The notes under the pieces: generated by a model
Told to the model about the DNA's origin: nothing
Seen by the model: the letters and a program-made list of their open reading frames with translations, nothing else
Database searches by the model: none
Program-made: the position numbers and the translations under genes
DNA from: Paraburkholderia franconis
Lineage (GTDB): Bacteria > Pseudomonadota > Gammaproteobacteria > Burkholderiales > Burkholderiaceae
Length of the DNA: 64,000 nucleotides
Reading direction: 5' to 3'
Assembly: GCF_009362735.1 (NCBI RefSeq)
Contig: NZ_WHNP01000035.1
Coordinates: forward strand, 1 to 64,000
In this document: piece by piece, positions 52,768-61,629 of the stretch
Numbering within the stretch: position 1 is the first letter of the stretch
How the letters are laid out: every line of letters begins with the position of its first letter

Positions 52768-53373
52768 ATGAAGGGCCGTTTGATCTATGTGATCGGACCA
52801 TCGGGCGCGGGCAAGGATTCGTTGCTGCACTTCGCGCGCGATCACGTCGCGGGCACGCCCGTCGTGTTTGCGCATCGCTACATCACGCGCGACACGGGGC
52901 ACAACGAGAATCACATCGCGTTGACGCACGAAGAATTCGCCGCGCGTTCGGCGCAAGGTCTCTTCGCGCTCGAATGGTCGAGTCACGAGTTGCACTACGG
53001 CATCGGCATCGAGATCGACGCGTGGCTCGCGCGCGGCTGCACGGTCGTCGTCAATGGATCGCGTGCGTATCTGTCGCGTGCGCTGAAGCGCTATCCGCAT
53101 CTCGAAGTCGTGCATATCCATGCCGCGTCGCATATTCTCGCGCAGCGTCTCGCAGCTCGCGGACGCGAGACGCAAGAGCAGGTCGAAGCCCGCCTCGCGC
53201 GCCAGGCGCCGTTCGCGCTGCCCGACGGCGCGCAACTCACGCATATCGACAATTCCGGCACGCTCGAAGCAGCGGGCCAGGCGTTCGTCGACGTGCTGAA
53301 GAACGAAGCGTCGGCGCCGCCGTCGCGTGGGCCCCGGACCGATGCGCCCGTTCCCGATGAAAGCGTTAAGTAA
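52768..53373 (+). CDS. phnN: Ribose 1,5-bisphosphokinase PhnN
   Basis: A 201-residue guanylate-kinase-like enzyme with the P-loop GPSGAGKDS at 10-18 and the segment FAHRYITRDTGHNENHIALT. PhnN phosphorylates ribose 1,5-bisphosphate to PRPP, recycling the sugar left after C-P cleavage. A GTG at 52756 overlaps the upstream stop; ATG 52768 gives the usual PhnN N-terminus and has GAGGAG upstream. Last gene of the phnF run. Confidence 0.92.
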   Translation: MKGRLIYVIGPSGAGKDSLLHFARDHVAGTPVVFAHRYITRDTGHNENHIALTHEEFAARSAQGLFALEWSSHELHYGIGIEIDAWLARGCTVVVNGSRAYLSRALKRYPHLEVVHIHAASHILAQRLAARGRETQEQVEARLARQAPFALPDGAQLTHIDNSGTLEAAGQAFVDVLKNEASAPPSRGPRTDAPVPDESVK

Positions 53374-53485
53374 GTCAAAGGCACGACCGTCTTACGGGAA
53401 AGACCTCGCGTTGCTATAGTCTGCGGATTGACGCTGCGCACGAGACGCGGCGAAGAGACCAGAACAAACCCGCGGAGCACCCCTG

Positions 53486-54676
53486 ATGACCGACGCCAAC
53501 CCCCTGACCGAAATCGCCGACCTCGAACCTGCCGCCGCTTCACTGCGCGACATCCGCCACCACATTCACCACCATCCGGAACTCGCGTACGAGGAAGTCG
53601 CGACGGCGGCGCTCGTCGCCGAAAAGCTGGAGGCGTGGGGCTGGAAGGTGACGCGCGGGGTCGGCAAGACGGGCGTGGTCGGTACGTTGAAGGTCGGCGC
53701 CGGCACGCGCAGCATCGGGCTGCGTGCGGACATGGATGCACTGCCCATCTTCGAGCAGACGGGGCTGCCGTATGCGAGCGGCACGCACGGCAAGATGCAC
53801 GCATGCGGACACGACGGCCACACGACGATGCTGCTCGGCGCCGCCGAGCATCTGGCGAAAACGCGCCGCTTCTCGGGCACGGTGCATCTGTACTTTCAGC
53901 CGGCCGAGGAAAGCGGGATCGACAGCGGCGCGAAGAAAATGATCGAAGACGGCCTGTTCGAGCGCTTTCCGTGCGACGCCGTGTTCGGCGTGCACAACCA
54001 TCCGGGCGCGGAGCCCGGCAAGTTCCTGTTCCGCAAGGGCGCGTTCATGGCGGCGGGCGACAAGGCGACGATCACGATCGAAGGCGTCGGCGGCCACGCG
54101 GCGCGCCCGCATCTCACCGTCGATCCCATCGTGATCGCGTCGAGCATCGTGATGGCGCTGCAAACCATCGTCGCGCGCAATGTGAACCCGGCGCAGCCCG
54201 CTGTCGTGACGGTCGGCACGATGCACTCGGGCGTCGCGAACAACGTGATTCCGTCGAGCGCGAAGCTCGAACTGAGCGTGCGCTCGTTCAGCCCGGAAGT
54301 GCGGGCGCTTCTGAAGCAACGCATCATTGAACTCGCCGAAGCGCAGGCCGCGAGCTATGGCGGCAAGGCGCACGTCGACTACATCGAAGGCTATCCCGTC
54401 GTCGTCAACACGGATGCTGAAACGGAGTTTGCGATTCAGGTCGCGCGCGAACTGGTGGGCGCCGAAAACGTCGAGCCGAACGCCGACATCCTGATGGGCA
54501 GCGAAGACTTCGCGTTCATGCTCGAACAGCGGCCGGGGTCGTTCCTGCGCCTGGGCAACGGCGTCGGCGAGGACGGCTGCATGGTGCACAACCCGCACTA
54601 CGATTTCAACGACCGCAATCTGCCTATCGGCGCCGCTTACTGGGCGCGTCTCGTGGAGCGCTATCTGGGCCGTTGA
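53486..54676 (+). CDS. M20-family amidohydrolase (hippurate hydrolase type)
   Basis: A 396-residue M20D peptidase/amidohydrolase. Metal-site motifs are intact: LRADMDALPI, HACGHDGHTTMLLG and QPAEESG, with the lid domain around VGGHAARPHLTVDP. The family includes hippurate hydrolase, N-acyl amino acid deacylases and IAA-amino acid hydrolases. Release of an aromatic acid from an amino-acid conjugate would fit the aromatic catabolic genes nearby, but the substrate is not shown by sequence. Confidence 0.88.
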   Translation: MTDANPLTEIADLEPAAASLRDIRHHIHHHPELAYEEVATAALVAEKLEAWGWKVTRGVGKTGVVGTLKVGAGTRSIGLRADMDALPIFEQTGLPYASGTHGKMHACGHDGHTTMLLGAAEHLAKTRRFSGTVHLYFQPAEESGIDSGAKKMIEDGLFERFPCDAVFGVHNHPGAEPGKFLFRKGAFMAAGDKATITIEGVGGHAARPHLTVDPIVIASSIVMALQTIVARNVNPAQPAVVTVGTMHSGVANNVIPSSAKLELSVRSFSPEVRALLKQRIIELAEAQAASYGGKAHVDYIEGYPVVVNTDAETEFAIQVARELVGAENVEPNADILMGSEDFAFMLEQRPGSFLRLGNGVGEDGCMVHNPHYDFNDRNLPIGAAYWARLVERYLGR

Positions 54677-54696
54677 TGGGCCGCTGATGGGCCGCC

Positions 54697-54752
54697 GCGT
54701 TTGAACCGGCACGTTTGAACCGGCACGTTTGAACCGGCGCGTTTGAACCGAC
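54697..54752. repeat. 14-nt tandem repeat, four units
   Basis: Four consecutive units of 14 nt: GCGTTTGAACCGGC, ACGTTTGAACCGGC twice, and GCGTTTGAACCGAC. They begin 20 nt after the stop of the M20 gene and lie about 100 nt past the stop of the convergent IclR gene. Just before them CTGATGGGCCG is also repeated. Confidence 0.9.
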
Positions 54753-54853
54753 GCGATGTGCGCGGGTTTGCTTTCGCGATTCGCCGAGGCGAAGAAGCCG
54801 CCGACGCGCGTCGCTCGCGCTCTTCACGCTGCGCAAGTCGCGCGCAATCGCGA

Positions 54854-55678
54854 TCAGCCGCGCAGCGCGACCATATCCGACACCGATTGCGCCGCTTTTT
54901 GCAGCGGTTCGAGAAACGCCTTCACCATCTGCTTCGCGGAATTGCGCTGCGCGTTGCCGCTGATGTTCATCGCCGCGATGATCTGCCCGCGCCGGTTGCG
55001 GATCGGCGCGGAAAGGGAAATCAGCCCGCCTTCCAGCTCCTGATCGACGACGGCCCAGCCCTGGCTGCGCACCTGCGCGATCGCCTTCTTCAGCTCGTTC
55101 CTGTCGGTGATGGTGCGCGGCGTGTGCGCGACGATGGCCGACGCGTCGAGCGTCGCGTCGAGTGTCGCTTCGTCGAGCGCCGACAGCAGCACGCGTCCCA
55201 TCGACGTGCAATACGCGGGCAAACGGCTGCCGATCGACAGATTGATCGTCATGATCTTGTGCGTCGGCACGCGCAGCACGTAGACGATTTCCGTGCGGTC
55301 GAGCACGGCCGCCGAACAGCTTTCGTGAACCTGCGCCGACAGTTCTTCCATGAAGGGCTCGGCGAGATTCCAGAACGGCATCGACGTCAGATACGCGAAA
55401 CCGAGATCGAGAATTTTCGGCGTCAGCCGAAAGAGACGCCCTTCGGCCTCGACGTAGCCGAGCGTTTGCAGCGTCAGCAGAATGCGGCGCGCGCCCGCGC
55501 GCGTGAGGCCCGTCGCGGATGCGACGTCGGTGAGCGTCTGCTCGGGCCGCTCCGCGTTGAACGCGCGGATCACCGCGAGGCCGCGCGCGAACGACTGCAC
55601 GTACGAATCGCCCGGTTTGTCGGGCGCGTCCCCATCGTTGACGGAAACGGCTTGTGACGCTGGTGGGACTTTGCTCAT
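54854..55678 (-). CDS. pcaR: IclR-family regulator, PcaR-like
   Basis: A 274-residue IclR regulator: winged helix at about 28-85 (SFARGLAVIRAFNAERPEQT, LTDVASATGLTRAGARRILL) and effector domain with LPAYCTSMGRVLLSAL and GGLISLSAPIRNRRGQIIAA. It belongs to the PcaR/PcaU/PobR branch and is divergent from pcaF, whose promoter region carries PcaR-like boxes. It most likely controls beta-ketoadipate genes in response to beta-ketoadipate. ATG 55678 gives the usual N-terminus. Confidence 0.85.
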   Translation of the reverse strand: MSKVPPASQAVSVNDGDAPDKPGDSYVQSFARGLAVIRAFNAERPEQTLTDVASATGLTRAGARRILLTLQTLGYVEAEGRLFRLTPKILDLGFAYLTSMPFWNLAEPFMEELSAQVHESCSAAVLDRTEIVYVLRVPTHKIMTINLSIGSRLPAYCTSMGRVLLSALDEATLDATLDASAIVAHTPRTITDRNELKKAIAQVRSQGWAVVDQELEGGLISLSAPIRNRRGQIIAAMNISGNAQRNSAKQMVKAFLEPLQKAAQSVSDMVALRG

Positions 55679-55869
55679 GGGCCTATGCACGATACGTTCA
55701 AACGTTGGAACAGCCTTCGTTAGCCTGCGGAAAGCCGTGACGATAGCGCAAGCGCCTGGATTCGCCAACTTCGCCGCGGCTTTCCGTGCGCCGCCCGTTC
55801 CTGCCGGATTCTGCCGTTTTCCGCGACACGTCATTGCGGATTCCGACGCGCACTCGCGCGCCGCCGAGC

Positions 55870-55899
55870 TTGACAGTCTTTCCGCCACCCGCCTATTAT
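55870..55899 (+). promoter_or_regulatory. Predicted sigma-70 promoter of pcaF
   Basis: A consensus -35 TTGACA (55870-55875) and near-consensus -10 TATTAT (55894-55899) with an 18-nt spacer, about 140 nt before the pcaF ATG. Confidence 0.7.
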
Positions 55900-55911
55900 C
55901 AAACCTGAATT

Positions 55912-55947
55912 GTTCGATATATGATCGTTTGTTCGAGTATAGAACAA
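55912..55947. promoter_or_regulatory. PcaR-like operator boxes
   Basis: GTTCGATATATGATC (55912-55926) resembles the published-type PcaR half-site consensus, which I recall as GTTCGATAATCGCAC. It is followed by TTGTTC and GAACAA as inverted arms at 55929-55947. The boxes begin about 12 nt after the predicted -10, so binding there would influence pcaF transcription. Confidence 0.6.
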
Positions 55948-56041
55948 ATATCGGTTCATCGGCACGTTTTTCCGGCGCTCCCCGTGCGCCGACGCTGGCG
56001 CCTTCCACGATACGCCAGCCTGCCATTACTGGAGACATCTC

Positions 56042-57244
56042 ATGACGGAAGCTTTCCTGTGCGACGCGATTCGCACGCCGATTGGCCGCTATGCGGGTTC
56101 GCTGTCGTCGGTGCGCGCCGACGATCTGGGCGCCGTGCCGCTCAAGGCGCTGATGGAGCGCAACAAGGAAGTCGACTGGAGCGCGATCGACGACGTGATC
56201 TATGGCTGCGCGAATCAGGCGGGCGAGGACAACCGCAACGTCGCGCGCATGTCGCTGCTGCTGGCCGGCCTGCCGAAGGATGTGCCGGGTTCGACCGTCA
56301 ACCGTCTGTGCGGCTCGGGCATGGATGCCGTCGGCATCGCGGCGCGCGCGATCAAGTCGGGTGAGGCGGGGCTGATGGTCGCGGGCGGCGTCGAGAGCAT
56401 GAGCCGCGCGCCGTTCGTGATGGGCAAGGCGACGAGCGCGTTCTCGCGCCAGGCCGACATCCATGACACGACGATCGGCTGGCGTTTCGTCAACCCGCTG
56501 ATGAAGCAGCTCTATGGCGTCGACTCGATGCCGGAGACGGGCGAGAACGTCGCGACCGACTACAACGTCAGCCGCGCCGATCAGGATGCGTTCGCGCTGC
56601 GCAGCCAGCAGAAGGCGGCGCGCGCGCAGCAGGACGGCACGCTCGCGCAGGAAATTGTCTCCGTGACGATTCCGCAGAAGAAGGGCGACGCGATCGTCGT
56701 ATCGAAGGACGAGCATCCGCGCGAGACGAGCCTCGAAGCGCTCGCGAAGCTGAAGGGCGTCGTGCGCCCGGACGGCACGGTGACGGCGGGCAACGCGTCG
56801 GGCGTCAATGACGGCGCGGCCGCGCTGCTGCTCGCGAACGCAGAGACCGCGAAGCGTTATGGCCTGACGCCGCGCGCACGCGTGCTCGGCATCGCGACGG
56901 CAGGCGTCGATCCGCGCGTGATGGGCATCGGCCCCGCGCCCGCGACGCAAAAGCTGCTTGCGCGCCTGAACATGAACATCAACCAGTTCGACGTGATCGA
57001 GCTGAACGAAGCGTTCGCATCGCAAGGCCTTGCCGTGCTGCGCGCGCTGGGCGTCGCCGATGACGACGCGCGCGTGAATCCGAACGGCGGCGCGATCGCA
57101 TTGGGCCATCCACTCGGCATGAGCGGCGCGCGGCTCGTGACGACCGCGATGTATCAGCTGCAACGCACGCAAGGACGCTTCGCGCTGTGCACGATGTGCA
57201 TCGGCGTCGGGCAGGGTATCGCGATTGCGATCGAACGCGTTTGA
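56042..57244 (+). CDS. pcaF: 3-oxoadipyl-CoA thiolase
   Basis: A 400-residue thiolase that splits 3-oxoadipyl-CoA to succinyl-CoA and acetyl-CoA, the last step of the beta-ketoadipate pathway. The acyl-accepting cysteine is in VNRLCGSGMD (C90), the base histidine in GGAIALGHPLG (H356) and the second cysteine in CTMCIGVGQG (C386). The start TEAFLCDAIRTPIGRYAGSL is typical of PcaF. The pcaIJ transferase genes are not adjacent. Confidence 0.95.
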   Translation: MTEAFLCDAIRTPIGRYAGSLSSVRADDLGAVPLKALMERNKEVDWSAIDDVIYGCANQAGEDNRNVARMSLLLAGLPKDVPGSTVNRLCGSGMDAVGIAARAIKSGEAGLMVAGGVESMSRAPFVMGKATSAFSRQADIHDTTIGWRFVNPLMKQLYGVDSMPETGENVATDYNVSRADQDAFALRSQQKAARAQQDGTLAQEIVSVTIPQKKGDAIVVSKDEHPRETSLEALAKLKGVVRPDGTVTAGNASGVNDGAAALLLANAETAKRYGLTPRARVLGIATAGVDPRVMGIGPAPATQKLLARLNMNINQFDVIELNEAFASQGLAVLRALGVADDDARVNPNGGAIALGHPLGMSGARLVTTAMYQLQRTQGRFALCTMCIGVGQGIAIAIERV

Positions 57245-57322
57245 TCGCTTGGTCGTGTTTGATCGGCTGACGGGTGCATCGCGTGGCGAGAGCGCCATGC
57301 GATGCGCTGCGCGCCATTCAGT

Positions 57323-58786
57323 TCAGAACGTCAGATCGTGCAGCTTGCGCATTCCTTCGACCAGCCATTGAAAGATCGACTGCTCCGACTGCATGACGGG
57401 TGTCGGCGCGCCGAGCTTGCCTAGCGTATCCTGGCGGCGCGACAGCAGCCGGCACATCAGCTTTGCGACGTCGGGATTGTCCTTGAGCAGCGGCGTCACG
57501 TCGTCTTTCTTCAACTGATAGACGACGGCTTGCGTCAGCGCCGAAATTTTCACGCGCGCGGGCATGCCCGCGAGCAGCCCCGCTTCGCCCATTGCATCGC
57601 CGGGACCAAGGCGGTTCACTTCGACGGGACCGGACGCGCTTTCCGCGACGACCGACAGCACGCCCGAATCGACGACGCTCAGATTGTCGGGCACGGTTTC
57701 GGGCGTGAGCACGATGTCGCCGCGATCGTATTCGTGACGCAAAAGCAGTGGCGCGAGCCGCGCCAGCTCTTCGGGCGTCAATGCGGCGAACAGTTCGACG
57801 CGCCTGAGCAGGCTGATCCTGCGATCGACCTGCGCCGCGGGCGCTGACGGCCCGTATGGGACACCCAGCGGTCGCAGCTCGACGCCCGCTGCCGCGAGAT
57901 GCCGGTAGCACAGGTCGTAAAGCTCGTTCGTGACAGCGAGCTTCTTGCCCATGTCGTCGACGTAGGCCGTCGCTTCGTACTGGATCGACGTGACGGTGGT
58001 CCTCTTCACGAGCGCATACGGCGCGGGGTCCGCGATCACGGCGCGCACGCCCGCCAGCGCGCGTTCGAGCGCGGCCAGCACGACGCTCGGGCGCGCTTCG
58101 GGCGTGATTTCGAGTGTGACGGTCACGCCGTGCAGCGTCGGCGGGCGGCTGCTGTTCGTGATCTTCGCCTTGGCCGCGACGGCGTTCGGCACGATCACGA
58201 TGTTGCCTTGCGAAGTGAGCAGATGCGTCGCGCGCCAGTTCATCTCCAGCACCTTGCCCTCGACGCCGTCGATGGAAACCCAGTTGCCGATGTGATACGG
58301 CTCGGTCGTGTTGATGACGATGCCCGCGAATACATCGCTGAGCGTGCTTTGAATCGCGAGGCCCAGCACGATCGCGAGCGCGCCCGATGTCGCGACGAGT
58401 CCGCGCACTGGCAGCTCGAGCACGAAGCCGAGCGCGGCGACGACGGCGGCCAGAAACACGAGCGCGCCGAACACATCCTGAAAGAGCCGCTGACGGCGCC
58501 ATGTCCTGGGCAGGAGCAGCGTATCGAGCGCCATGCCGAGCAGGCGCGCGCCCATCAGCCACCAGATGATTTCGAGCACCTGGCCGATCATGTGCAGCGG
58601 CCGCGAATTCAGATAGGGCGCCTGCGAGAACGGACTCAGGTTCGAGCTGAACAGCAGCGCGCTAAAGGCAGCATAGATGCAGAGCCGCACCAGCAGCCGC
58701 GCGACTTCGTTTCTGGGTATGGCGCAACGCCATACCATCACATCGAGCGCGACGAGCGCAAAGCCGATAATCAGCGGATTGTTCAC
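57323..58786 (-). CDS. MscS-type channel with cyclic-nucleotide-binding domain
   Basis: A 487-residue membrane protein. Four or so hydrophobic segments lead to the MscS pore/beta region (SGALAIVLGLAIQSTLSDVF, EPYHIGNWVSIDGVEGKVLE), and the C-terminal third is a cNMP-binding/Crp-like fold (RRVELFAALTPEELARLAPL, RLGPGDAMGEAGLLAGMPAR). Such ligand-gated MscS channels (MscCNG/bCNG type) may respond to cyclic nucleotides more than to tension. GTG 58786 has GGAG at 5 nt; a GTG two codons earlier is too close to it. Confidence 0.88.
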   Translation of the reverse strand: MNNPLIIGFALVALDVMVWRCAIPRNEVARLLVRLCIYAAFSALLFSSNLSPFSQAPYLNSRPLHMIGQVLEIIWWLMGARLLGMALDTLLLPRTWRRQRLFQDVFGALVFLAAVVAALGFVLELPVRGLVATSGALAIVLGLAIQSTLSDVFAGIVINTTEPYHIGNWVSIDGVEGKVLEMNWRATHLLTSQGNIVIVPNAVAAKAKITNSSRPPTLHGVTVTLEITPEARPSVVLAALERALAGVRAVIADPAPYALVKRTTVTSIQYEATAYVDDMGKKLAVTNELYDLCYRHLAAAGVELRPLGVPYGPSAPAAQVDRRISLLRRVELFAALTPEELARLAPLLLRHEYDRGDIVLTPETVPDNLSVVDSGVLSVVAESASGPVEVNRLGPGDAMGEAGLLAGMPARVKISALTQAVVYQLKKDDVTPLLKDNPDVAKLMCRLLSRRQDTLGKLGAPTPVMQSEQSIFQWLVEGMRKLHDLTF

Positions 58787-58996
58787 GCGCACTCCATGGC
58801 GGAATGGAACGATGAAGAAACGTGCGAGCCGGTTGCTGCGACAGTAGCACGGCCTCGTGCGACGCGGCGCGATGGCCGATGCGATGCCGCCACTACCGGT
58901 CGCTACAAGCCCGAGCCCGTTTTTTACGACATTTTTTCTTGTTGCGCATCAGAGCCGTCCCGGGACTTCAGGCATCGATCATTGAACGGAGAGGCC

Positions 58997-59707
58997 ATGC
59001 AGAAGCCGCGCGCAGTCGTCAGCCGGAATGCGCACTGTTCGGGCGTCCGCCACGGAACCGGCAGCATCGTGCGGCGTTTCGATCCCGCGCGCGACTCGTA
59101 CGCGCAACTCACCGCGATGCTGCATCGCGCGTTCGCGAGGCTCGGGATGATGGGGCTCAACTGCACGTGTGTCGATCGGTCCATCGCCGTGACGCAGCAA
59201 CGCGCATTGGCCGGCGACTGTTTCGTCGCGTTGTGCAACGGCAAGATCGTGGTCACGATGACGCTCTATGCGCGCGACGCCGAATCGCCATGCGACCTTT
59301 ATCAGCGCGGCGATGCGGCGAGCGTGCGCCAGCTCGGCATCGATCCCAGGTGGCAAGGGCGCGGCATCGGCAAGTCGATGCTGACGTTCGCCGAGCATTG
59401 GGCCGCGACGCCCGGCTTTGCCGAACTCGCGCTCGACACGCCGGAGCCCGCCGCGCATCTCGTCGCGTTCTATCGCGCGCAAGGCTTTCGCATCGTCGAT
59501 ACGCATCACTTCGAAGGCAAGCGTTACGACAGCGCGATACTCAGCACGCCGCCCGTTGCCGTCCGCATGATGGCGACGTGGTCGCGGCGTCTGGAATCGC
59601 CGCGCGCAGTGTTGTGCCACGAACCGGCGCGCGGCGTGAGCGTCATCGGGCGCTTGCGTCGCGGCGGCCCACTGTCGTCACTTCGTCACTTCACGTTGAA
59701 CGAATAA
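58997..59707 (+). CDS. GNAT-family N-acetyltransferase
   Basis: A 236-residue protein with one GNAT domain. The acetyl-CoA loop is RQLGIDPRWQGRGIGKSMLT (R/Q-x-x-G-R-G-I/G), and the last motif is VAFYRAQGFRIVDTHHFEGK. The substrate is unknown. A CGGAGAGG site precedes the ATG. The 3' end overlaps the convergent copC gene by 22 nt. Confidence 0.85.
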   Translation: MQKPRAVVSRNAHCSGVRHGTGSIVRRFDPARDSYAQLTAMLHRAFARLGMMGLNCTCVDRSIAVTQQRALAGDCFVALCNGKIVVTMTLYARDAESPCDLYQRGDAASVRQLGIDPRWQGRGIGKSMLTFAEHWAATPGFAELALDTPEPAAHLVAFYRAQGFRIVDTHHFEGKRYDSAILSTPPVAVRMMATWSRRLESPRAVLCHEPARGVSVIGRLRRGGPLSSLRHFTLNE

Positions 59708-60045
59708 TCGCCGTGCGTGCGATGGCCGTCCGATGCGACGGCAACCCAATGCACGGTGTACTTGCCGGCAGGCAAAGCGGGCAGCGCGACGGATTCGACG
59801 CGCGGCTGCTGCGCGTCGACGGCCGATTTCGCGGTGTTCACCTGCTTGCCCGACGCATCGGTGACGGTCAGCGAACTGAATGCCGGTTCGAGCGGTCCGT
59901 CGAATGTGATGACTACCTTGGCCGGCGATTCAACCGTCGCGCCCGCGCCGGGCTCCTGCTTCTGCGGAAACACGTGTGCGTTGGCCGCGAGCGGGCTCAG
60001 CGCCAACAGTGCGCCGCCTACGATTGCGAATCGTGTCATTTTCAT
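59686..60045 (-). CDS. copC: CopC-family copper-binding protein
   Basis: A 119-residue periplasmic protein: signal peptide ending LAANAHVFPQ, so that the mature N-terminus begins with the histidine used in the CopC copper site, then the Ig-like body (VVITFDGPLEPAFSSLTVTD) and the C-terminal metal-site histidines in SDGHRTHGDYSF. No copD is adjacent. It follows a barrel protein and a DUF2946 protein in the same direction, a copper-handling arrangement. Confidence 0.9.
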   Translation of the reverse strand: MKMTRFAIVGGALLALSPLAANAHVFPQKQEPGAGATVESPAKVVITFDGPLEPAFSSLTVTDASGKQVNTAKSAVDAQQPRVESVALPALPAGKYTVHWVAVASDGHRTHGDYSFNVK

Positions 60046-60058
60046 TGCGATGTCCTCG

Positions 60059-60940
60059 TTACTGGAAGAGCGGCTTGCCGATCGTCGTCGGCGCAATGTC
60101 GTCGAAGAAGATATGCGCCTGCACCAGCACGCCGACATGCGAGCCGCTCGCGCGGTTCACGGGTATCTGCGCTTCGATGCCGAGTTGCCCGTAGCGGTTG
60201 ACCCAGATGAAGCCCGGATTCACCGTGCCCGTCGTTTGCCCCTGGCTGCGCGATAGCGGAATTTCGACGATAGGGATCAGGCTCGCGAGCGGCTGCGGCA
60301 AGCCGACATCGCGCACATGCTGCTGCAGATAGGGCAGGCTGTATTGCACTGTCACGCCGTAGTTGAACGCGTTCGGCTGGCCCGCGCCTGTCGTGAACGC
60401 GGGACCGGCTTCGCCCGTGATTGCGATCGGGCGCAGCCACGCGAGCGAATCGGGCAGGTCGCCGAAACCTTTGCCCGCGAAGATCGTCGGCGAGATCGTC
60501 GAGAAGCTCTCGCCGATCGCGTGACTGCCCGTGCCGCCGAGATCCGCGTCGACGCCGATCGACGTCATGAACTCATGCGCTTCGCTCACGTACAGCAGGT
60601 ACTTGAGGCCGACGCTGAAGTTGTCGAAGCCGTGTGCCGTCGGATTGTTCTGCCCGACATAGGCGCCTCCGATGGATACGGCAAGGCGCGGCGTGATCAG
60701 CTTGTCGTATTCGAAACTGAATGTGTTGACGCTCTGGTCGCCATCGTCACCGGGCACACGCTGATGGCCGTATTGCAAGTTGAGTTCGTCGCCGACGCCG
60801 GGATCGTCGACGGCCATCGTGGCGGGGAATACGCGATCACCCGCAATCGCGTGCGCGTGCGAGAGCGCTGGAAAGAGCAAGGCCGTGGCAATGCAGCAGG
60901 CGAGCGGCAGTGTGCCGCGCCTGTCGAGTGTGATGTTCAT
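60059..60940 (-). CDS. Outer-membrane barrel-like exported protein of copper locus
   Basis: A 293-residue exported protein with signal ending SHAHAIAGD and many amphipathic strands (VSIGGAYVGQNNPTAHGFDN, FSVGLKYLLYVSEAHEF, FGDLPDSLAWLRPIAITGEA). It resembles the family of putative outer-membrane transporters once named for meta-pathway phenol degradation, though it ends PLFQ rather than in phenylalanine. It lies 13 nt before copC, so it is probably part of copper or other metal handling. Function unproven. Confidence 0.7.
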   Translation of the reverse strand: MNITLDRRGTLPLACCIATALLFPALSHAHAIAGDRVFPATMAVDDPGVGDELNLQYGHQRVPGDDGDQSVNTFSFEYDKLITPRLAVSIGGAYVGQNNPTAHGFDNFSVGLKYLLYVSEAHEFMTSIGVDADLGGTGSHAIGESFSTISPTIFAGKGFGDLPDSLAWLRPIAITGEAGPAFTTGAGQPNAFNYGVTVQYSLPYLQQHVRDVGLPQPLASLIPIVEIPLSRSQGQTTGTVNPGFIWVNRYGQLGIEAQIPVNRASGSHVGVLVQAHIFFDDIAPTTIGKPLFQ

Positions 60941-61046
60941 GGGTCATCCCGAGTATGAGCGCGCGCGTGAGCGGCTTGCGCTTCGCGAAGCGGCGCACGC
61001 GCGAAAGCAGCAGCGCCGTCATGGCGCCGCCGGAACGCGATTCGAC

Positions 61047-61433
61047 TCAGAGATGAATGGGCGGCGCGCGCGGTTGCGCGGCTTGATAGGGGGCCGCGAG
61101 CGCGACGCTGTCGAAGCGCGCGGCGGCCTGTTGCGTGATGGCCGTGACGATCAGCGCAAACGTCGACGGCGATGCGGGCAGCACGGGGAAATGCACGAGC
61201 AGGCTGCAATAGTCGCAAGCGTGCCAGTGCGAGGCGAGCGTATGGGCGTCGGTGGGGTCGTCTTCGTGCGTGTCGGCAAGCGTGGCCGTGTGCGACGAGC
61301 AGAGCGCGGCGGCGGGATCGTACGCGCCGCGGCTTGCTGCAATGGCCTGCGAGACAGTGGGCGCGAGCGTCGCCATCAGGATCGCAAGCAATCCGAGGAG
61401 GCTGCCAATCTTCCGATGGAACCGGCTCGACAT
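61047..61433 (-). CDS. DUF2946 protein
   Basis: A 128-residue exported or membrane-anchored protein: hydrophobic start (KIGSLLGLLAILMATLAPTV), then a Cys/His-rich middle with SHWHACDYCSLLVHFPVLPA, the DUF2946 signature. Genes of this family often sit beside copper-related receptor genes, and the Cys/His motif suggests metal binding. It is first in the run DUF2946-barrel-copC. Confidence 0.8.
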   Translation of the reverse strand: MSSRFHRKIGSLLGLLAILMATLAPTVSQAIAASRGAYDPAAALCSSHTATLADTHEDDPTDAHTLASHWHACDYCSLLVHFPVLPASPSTFALIVTAITQQAAARFDSVALAAPYQAAQPRAPPIHL

Positions 61434-61629
61434 GTTAAAGGCGTTGTTGAAGGCTGCGCGGATTATGCCATGTGCCGCGCGCAGCATGGCCGCGTGCACC
61501 GGAATACTCGAATATGGAAAATTATCGCCGTGCTGTCGATTCGCTGCCGCCTCGGTCGTCGTGTGTGTAGAACCAGGCAACGGCGCGAAATATGCCCGCG
61601 TTCTCACGAAACTGCAAAAGGAGGCTGCA

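Larger units (their letters stand above)
55679..56041. other. pcaR-pcaF divergent control region
   Basis: A 363-base gap. The half near pcaR is GC-rich with nothing recognised; the half near pcaF is AT-rich and holds the promoter and operator described separately. Confidence 0.5.
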
